Source: Aquilaria yunnanensis (taxonomy: Eukaryota; Streptophyta; Magnoliopsida; Malvales; Thymelaeaceae). Taken from it: DNA of 64,000 nt. The notes under the pieces were generated by a model, which saw nothing but the letters and a program-made list of their open reading frames with translations, had not been told where the DNA came from and did no database searches. The translations under genes and the position numbers were made by a program. The stretch lies in the NCBI GenBank assembly GCA_039654915.1, contig CM077599.1:4032501-4096500 (forward strand). The letters are read 5' to 3'. Within the stretch, counting starts at the first letter, position 1. Each line of letters starts with the position of its first letter. Of this stretch, positions 57,368-64,000 are shown in pieces.

Positions 57368-60240
57368 AAGTAAAACTGAGTTAAGGAGTTCAAACTATTT
57401 GGTAATAATTTTTCAATATGTTCAAACTATGTTATCCATATGCAAATCTATATGAAGTATTGTGGGGGCCAAATTTACTAAATGGTTCTATTAATTTAAT
57501 AAAATAATCAAAATTAAATAAAAAATGTGAATAATTAGAATTTTTTTTTTCATAAATACATTGAAATTAAATTAAATTTTCATATTTTTCTTTTATAAGA
57601 ATGTTGTATATAAAAATTAATTATATATGGATCACATGGGAAAAAAAATTCTAGATCCGTTCTTGATACTATCAACTTTTGACAATAATTGGACCAGTTA
57701 AATTATTACTTTTCTCTCCCTATAAATTAGGTTTTTGTGTCAAGTAAGTCTTAAAATCTTGAATAATAGACCGGATGAAAAATAAGTTTATTTTTTTAAA
57801 AATATTTTATATATATAGACTGCATTAATTACTATTTGATCATAAAATGGGATAGAGTAAGATTTGAATTAGTTCAACAAAAGCTAAAGCGAAACATAAA
57901 AACAATCCTTGGAATAAATTTATATTTTAAATTAAGCGACAAATCAATATACAACGTACAAATATAAATATGCGATATTACAAATTATATATAATCACAC
58001 ACACTAGTACTATATAGATTTTTTTTCATTAACAAAACATACTTCATTTTAATCAAAAAGTGAGTTAAAATACATCTTACAAACCAACAACGATAAAAAA
58101 CTGATCTAAAAAGCAACAGAAGTATAAAATTAGTCACTAAAAATGCTACACCAAATGAAAAAAAAAAATAAGAAAATCAGATCAAGTCTAGCATTTCATA
58201 TAAACCAGAATAAATATAGAATATATAACTCATAAATAATTGGAATAAAACTCACAAAAACAATGATTAAAAAGTCAAAATAAACAATAGATGATCTGAC
58301 CAAATAAAATGTGGATTAAAACCTAATAATAGATCAATTAACATAAAATCTAATATAATGAATAGATAACAAATTCTAAAACTATCATCTTATCCATTAT
58401 TTAAATACGTTTTATCATTGATGTTTATCATTTTTCATCATCCGACCGCCACCTAACCCATTAATACTAAAAGTAGATCACTTATGTCTATTTACCATAG
58501 AACGCGGGTTAAGAGGATTAGATGATAAATCTACTAATAATGATAAGAGAGTTTTATGAAGGAGAATAAAAAAAAATAGTAAAAAAAGAGATTGAAGAAG
58601 AGAAATATGATAATAAATTAACCAATCAGACTTATATTAAAACCTCAATTCAACCCGCGGTGCGGAGAAAAGAGGAGAAGACAATGCATATAAAAACCGG
58701 TACTCATACAGTAACCAAAGCTTGGGCCATAGATAAATAGTGAGGTCCTGACATAGGAAAACGCCTAGGCCAGAAATTGAAAAATGCTAAAATATGTCTC
58801 TCAAATATCAAGTCTTGATCATCTGTACTTAATCTTTTCTTTTTCACAATTGACTCCCTCAATTAGAAAGTCTCTGTACATTGGTTCAGAATTTTGTGTT
58901 CTCAAGATCGGACCCCCAGAACAATAAATTGGGGCAACAATGTAGGTTCTTCTACATAGTTTCATCTAATTAAAAGATGATGTGACACTATACTCTTTAA
59001 ATTTTATGAAAATAAAAAAGAAATTGAAACATTTTCTTCCAACCTTATGCAACTAGTGATGAACTTAGTGACCATATATCTCATGCCCTTTTGTCGACAC
59101 TTCAAGCCTAAGGAAGTAGGCAATATTTATCCTCTCATATCCAATTCAATCTCGACTGGACATATCAAATTGCCCTAGCAACTGAGCACTCAACAAATCC
59201 ATACAGCTAGGTACCCTTCATTTTTGGGGCCACATTTGATCATCCCTTTAATACTTAAAACTCCTTCACATCATGCCATATTATTATTATTATTATTGGG
59301 TACCAAAAGCAATGCGAATATCAATGAGTATTTAGTGCCCTATATATCTTTAAGACTTTTTTTAAAAGGGAAAACAAAAAAAAAAGTTGAAATTACACAA
59401 GAATTTAAATTAATACTATATGATTGAAAAAAACACTTATTGATATATTTTATATTAATTTAGGCACTCCTTGCCTTTTCATAAATATGTAATACATGCG
59501 GTAAAAAATAACACAGGTATTGATTTGATACTAAAGTTTTGAAATTGTTTTCAGAGATTCAAGATTCTATTTCCAATTCCAGCCTCTTCTTTGTACCCGA
59601 AAAAACAAAAGCAGCAACAACTAAAATACAATAAATAAAATAGAAAAAAGGCCTCAAACCTGGAATCAGAGAACAGATTCAGTCATCGATCTGTTAAACT
59701 TCTTCTATGCTCATTTACTCGACAATGTTTCAAAATTATCCCGATAAATAAGATGCCACTAGGTAGCAGGTACCTTCACTTCACTAGAAAGGTGCTAAAC
59801 TTTTGGGCTAAGAGAGTAATTCCTCCAAACATGAACTAAAAAAGTTTGATTCACTGATGAGCATATTTATAAAATTTGATGACGAATTTGGAATTTTAGG
59901 TTTGATAAGAAAAAAGAAAGGGTCAATTCCAAAGAACAGGGCGGAAGGCATGTGCATGTGGGCGAACCACGAATGAGAATGAAAGCTTGTCTGGCAGGCT
60001 CCGTTATGTTTTGTTTCTCTCTCTTTCTATGCCCTAGTACAATTACAGGGCAGGCTTCTGTTCTCTGATTTTGTCTCCACTGCTTCTCTGCCAATCTCTC
60101 TCTCCTTCTCTTTTTGTTAATATAGTACACAATATAAATAGAATTTATCGATATTGGTACTACAATTTATAATTCTTCCTTCCTTCAATCTTGGCCCCCT
60201 ACTATTAGGAGAGAGAGAGGCCAGCTTTTCCACACGATCG
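57368..60240. other. Intergenic spacer and MOB1 promoter
   Basis: AT-rich with no supported gene until about 60100. A (TTA)n run lies near 59280. The stretch 60000-60240 is CT-rich (TCTCTCTC runs), as is common near plant transcription starts, and leads into the MOB1 start codon. A clear TATA box was not identified. Confidence 0.5.
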
Positions 60241-62852
60241 ATGAGTCTCTTCGGCCTCGGCAGGTAATTATCGATTCCTGTCACTTTATATGGTTTGTTT
60301 TTGGTCTTGTTGCCTGAATATCTTGGTGTTTTGGGGGCAATTTTGCGACGATCATTCTGAGCTGTGATGGTGGAATTCTGCGGCTTTTTTTCTTTTTGAG
60401 TTTCGTTTCTTTTCGTCCTTTGGTATCTCATGATCTTGGGATTGGGTTCTGAATTTTTATCCTCACATCACCAAATGCGGGTGATTTATCATATCTCTTC
60501 CATATTTTTGTTTCCTTCCCGTCTGTTTGCTTGCTGGTCAAGAAGCATAATTCCGGTTTAGGTTTGGAAATTTTGTTCGGTTTCCCTACTCAAACTTCTT
60601 TAAAACAACTTAGCTTTTTGTTATTGTATGTTATGTATATGGAAACCTCTGTTTTCTTTCGATGGTTCTTTTCGTTTTCCCAAAGACCTGGAAAACAAGA
60701 GCTTCCAAATCTATGAAGTTTCATTCTACCATGTCTTCACTGTGCATAGATTATTGGAAAAATTGGAGTAGAAATTTCTGAGATGAAAATGTTCCCCACA
60801 ACAAAAAAAGGCTCAGAGAGTTTGAGGTTCTCTCTTTTCTTGGAAATAATGATGTTTAAATTGTAGAAATGACCATATCCAGACGGCCTGACCTATTGGT
60901 GCAGCATTATTGTCGATCTTTGAAGCAAATTCTTATATCTTCATAATTGTAATGTAACACATGTAAGAAGTTAATGAATATTGTTGCAACTTGTATTCTG
61001 TGGAAAAGTGTTATGAATTGTGCTTTGTGATTTGGACTTTGGACCGTTCACATGCTCACCATTGCACATTAGTTCAGACCAAGTCAATGATTTGGGTTTT
61101 GGTCTTCATGTATCTGGCTGTTTTAGATGAGGAATCTGCTATTTTGCTTTTCATTTCCATTCCTGTTGGATTCCATTTTTATTAGACAATTTAATTTATC
61201 AGTTTTGGTTATGCAGAAACCAGAAGACTTTCCGGCCTAAGAAAAATGCTCCATCTGGTAGCAAGGTTGATCAGCTTTCTTCTAGTCTCTTTACTTGCTT
61301 CTTCAGTATTATTTTGGTTATTGGGTTTTAAGTTGGTTCGATGTTGTTTATGCAGGGAGCACAACTTCAGAAACATATTGATGCCACACTGGGTAGTGGG
61401 AACTTGAGAGAAGCTGTACGACTACCGCCTGGGGAAGATATCAACGAATGGCTAGCCGTAAATAGTGAGCTTCTAAACATAAAGCTTTTTTTTCCTGTTT
61501 AAAGCCAATTCGAGAGAATCCTAGCTTGATCATCTTATCATAATCTGGCCAATGTGAAAAGCAATACAAACATGTTTTAGATAAAGATTTATATTCTGAT
61601 CCGCATTCATCACACACATTGAAACCATTGAATCTACAACAGTCAAATCAGAGGTGACAAAGTTTCAAGTGAATACTTTCTGTTCCACTCTGGAATGATG
61701 TGGATATTTCTATGAATGCCTCGTAATTGTTTGGATATGTTTGAGGTACACTTTTGTATTTAGCTTAGATTTGATTCTTTTGGAAATGGCTCGAGCATTA
61801 TAGCCAGAAATGTTTGTTTTTAGCTCATGAAGCTTGGACAACTTCGCTCATCAAGTGGAGGATGACTTTTAATAGGCTGTTCTCTATCCTTGTTTTCCAG
61901 CTGTAGACTTCTTCAACCAAGTAAACATTCTCTTTGGCACACTCACGGAGTTCTGCACTCCAACCAACTGTCCGATGATGACAGCCGGGCCAAAGTATGT
62001 TTCTAAACCTTGAGGGAAACTTTGTCTGTTTGTTTGCTGTTTGTGCTTGTGGATCGAGTCTGGTAAATTTGTTAGTGGCATTATGTCTGAAAGTGAATTA
62101 ACCATTGGAATGATTCCTCAGATCTTAACACAATACTAACAATTTTTGAAGTGCTTTTGACCCAGTTCCTGCTACAACCATAGCAGAGATATGGTGTCTG
62201 TGGATGAACCACAGACTTGCATTCCAAGTTCTTGGATCTTACTACTTTCCATGAACTCTTGATGCAGCATTACAACAATGATTTATATTGTACAGGTATG
62301 AGTATAGATGGGCTGATGGGGTGACTATTAAGAAACCTATAGAGGTGTCAGCTCCAAAGTATGTGGAGTATCTGATGGACTGGATTGAAAGTCAACTAGA
62401 TGAAGAATCAATATTTCCCCAGAAGCTAGGTGTGTGAGAATTCCAATTGTCATGGCCTAAGCAAGTTCGGGATTCTTAGTTTACTGTTAACATTGCTACA
62501 GGTTCGCCCTTCCCACCCAATTTTCGAGATGTTGTGAAGACAATATGCAAGAGACTGTTTCGAGTGTATGCACATATCTACCACTCACACTTTCAGAAGA
62601 TTGTGAATTTGAAGGAAGAAGCCCACCTGAATACTTGCTTCAAACACTTTGTGCTGTTTACATCAGTAAGTTTCTTACTTATTCTTCAGCCAAGTGAGTT
62701 TAGAATTATTTTCCTTGGCAATTATATTGATCTTCTCCCTTGTTCAAAATTATCTGGTGATTGTGATTTGCCTTGTGCAGGAATTTCGATTAATCGACAA
62801 AGGGGAACTGGCGCCCCTTGCCGACCTCGTGGATTCAATCCTGCAGGCATGA
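60241..62852 (+). CDS. MOB1: MOB1 kinase activator (Hippo/NDR-type co-activator)
   Basis: Exons 60241-60263, 61217-61265, 61356-61464, 61901-61994, 62296-62429, 62502-62665 and 62781-62852 join in frame to 214 aa, the usual MOB1 length. MOB1 binds and activates NDR/LATS-type AGC kinases. In plants it acts in growth, cell division and auxin-related development. Starts MSLFGLGR and continues NQKTFRPKK and [14 protein letters not shown]. The zinc site is complete: Cys79, Cys84 (EFCTPTNC), His161 and His166 (HIYHSH), with the same spacing and numbering as animal MOB1. It ends [21 protein letters not shown]. The last three residues depend on reading through 62846-62852 (CAG GCA TGA); an extra final intron at the GCAG site would change only the last few residues. 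The very short 23-nt first exon is easy to miss. Confidence 0.93.
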
Positions 62853-63268
62853 TATATAGATGTTTATGCACTTGCCATTGTGTTGATTGTTGAGAGTGTA
62901 GCAGTTTTGATTAGCAGTCTGACTTGTGTTACTTTTGCACCCAAAACTGTTAGCATATGCCATCGTTTCTCCTGTCCATTGTTAACTCTGGAATCCAACT
63001 AAATTACAGCAGATTTCATCAATTTTGCAGCACCAGACTTCTTATATGTTCTGTTGATGATGATGTTTCATTTCCCTGAGTTCTTTATCATGATAAATGA
63101 GAGTTTTTCCAAACCAGGAATTTTTCCAACCAATGAGTTCAACAGTCCTTCAAGTGTGCCGCTCCAGTTCATCTCCAAATTTGTGTTTGAAACAGTGTCT
63201 TCATGCTCCCCCCTCTTGGATGAGCTACAATTTACAGCCTGAGATGGAAGTATAAATGCCCTACTAGC
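62853..63268. other. Convergent 3' ends of MOB1 and the O-fucosyltransferase gene
   Basis: About 0.4 kb between two stop codons facing each other, enough for both 3' UTRs only if they are short or overlap. No other gene is supported. Confidence 0.6.
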
Positions 63269-64000
63269 CTACCTTTTTTCTGTTCTTTCACAAATACATC
63301 CAGGAAGAGGATTTGCATAAAAACTCTCCTCCAGTTTTGGGAACTCTCCAGGCCCTCTCAGATAGGGTGCACCATCTCTGTCCTTGTGAAGCTGCTTCAC
63401 TTTGGAACTGAACTTCTTCCACGAAATCTTTCCTTCATCATAATCATCTACAAGTTTCACAAAATTCATCCTGCACAAACAGATGATATTGTTGGTATAT
63501 AAATCAACTTCATATCATATATCAATCAGATATTGTGGGCAAGAATGTTACTTGTCAGGATTGATGGTTTTCTTGAAGTTCTCAAATCTTCTATGTCCTT
63601 GAACAGCTTTTGCCATATTACCATCATAGGTATAAACAAAGACATCACTTTGAAGGGCAACAATATAGTCCAAGCCAGCCAACATGTTTTGGTGATTCTC
63701 AAAAGGTTCCAGCTCCTCAGAGGACGCAAGGGTGGAGTGTGAGAATATGTGAGGGAAATCATTCTGCAGATGTTTCATGCTCCCATTACCAAAAGATTCA
63801 CCAGCTACCAAGTAAATCCTTGTAGTTGATGGGAAATCCAGTGCTCTAAGCAAAAGAGAAGTCTCCCTTGGGGTCAATGGGCAGCCACCAAGCAATCTTC
63901 TCTCTGTACCATTAATCTCTTTTTCCTTCCAATGGCTGACTTCATAGCGCATCCTACATAGTTCATCATCTTCCTCTGATGTCAAATTGTGACTACATCC
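63269..64000 (-). CDS. O-fucosyltransferase family protein, C-terminal part (5' end beyond window)
   Basis: The last two coding exons on the complement, 63552-64000 and 63269-63470, separated by an 81-bp GT-AG intron, give 216 residues and a stop. The family is the plant GDP-fucose protein O-fucosyltransferase-like group (formerly DUF246), predicted Golgi type II membrane glycosyltransferases. Visible C-terminal signatures: [93 protein letters not shown] and [21 protein letters not shown]. It ends in [11 protein letters not shown] followed by a short tail. The catalytic and membrane-anchor regions lie outside the window. Acceptor choice and protein identity are firm; the acceptor substrate is not known. 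Confidence 0.9.

Overview
The window is nuclear DNA from a flowering plant, most likely a eudicot. Genes are split by short GT-AG introns with AT-rich spacers, and the protein families (OPR3, germin-like/ABP19-20, MOB1, plant O-fucosyltransferase, DENN) are plant types. Transposable elements are layered inside one another. I cannot name the species.

Host genes, left to right. (1) A DENN-domain protein gene on the minus strand, whose 3' part runs off the left edge (1-3486, nine coding exons reconstructed). (2) A long AT-rich spacer holding a Mutator-like non-autonomous element with a 9-bp target duplication (8773-9981). (3) An intact five-exon OPR3 gene on the plus strand (14487-16948, 397 aa, peroxisomal C-terminus SRL), with two CACGTG G-boxes upstream. 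(4) A germin-like protein (GLP) cluster: a pseudogene at 17292-17862, an intact gene at 21783-22418 and a second, 5'-truncated pseudogene at 56033-56576. (5) A complete seven-exon MOB1 gene on the plus strand (60241-62852). (6) The last two exons of an O-fucosyltransferase-like gene on the minus strand (63269-64000).

The third GLP copy is split by a nested transposon block. A CACTA (En/Spm-type) element with TAA target duplications spans 26875-54956. Inside it lie a Stowaway-like element (53585-54408) and a 25.5-kb LTR retrotransposon (27302-52850) on the minus strand, flanked by ATACA target duplications. The two LTRs are about 3.25 kb each and almost identical, so the insertion is young. 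It is a Ty3/gypsy element of the Tat/Ogre type: ORF1 before gag, a Gag-Protease ORF, a predicted spliced intron that joins protease to polymerase in frame, RT plus two RNase H regions plus integrase, a polypurine tract, and a tandem-repeat array of about 40 units in the 3' untranslated region.

The most unusual part is its cargo between pol and the 3' repeats (34827-38869). It holds four tandem, intact, diverged ORFs of 182 aa, each with a basic patch and a Cys4 zinc-finger motif resembling the cysteine-rich nucleic-acid-binding/silencing-suppressor proteins of carlaviruses. Next to them is an intronless LOG-type cytokinin-activating phosphoribohydrolase ORF. LOG and three of the four Cys4 ORFs have their own TATA-like box (CTATAAAT) 34-106 nt upstream, within a repeated promoter-like module. 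I infer a retrotransposon carrying an accessory block of possible silencing suppressor plus cytokinin activator with its own promoters. This copy's integrase has lysine in place of the third catalytic residue, so it probably cannot integrate on its own.

Exon boundaries, target duplications and motif residues were read by eye. Homology calls rest on recognising families, not on database searches.
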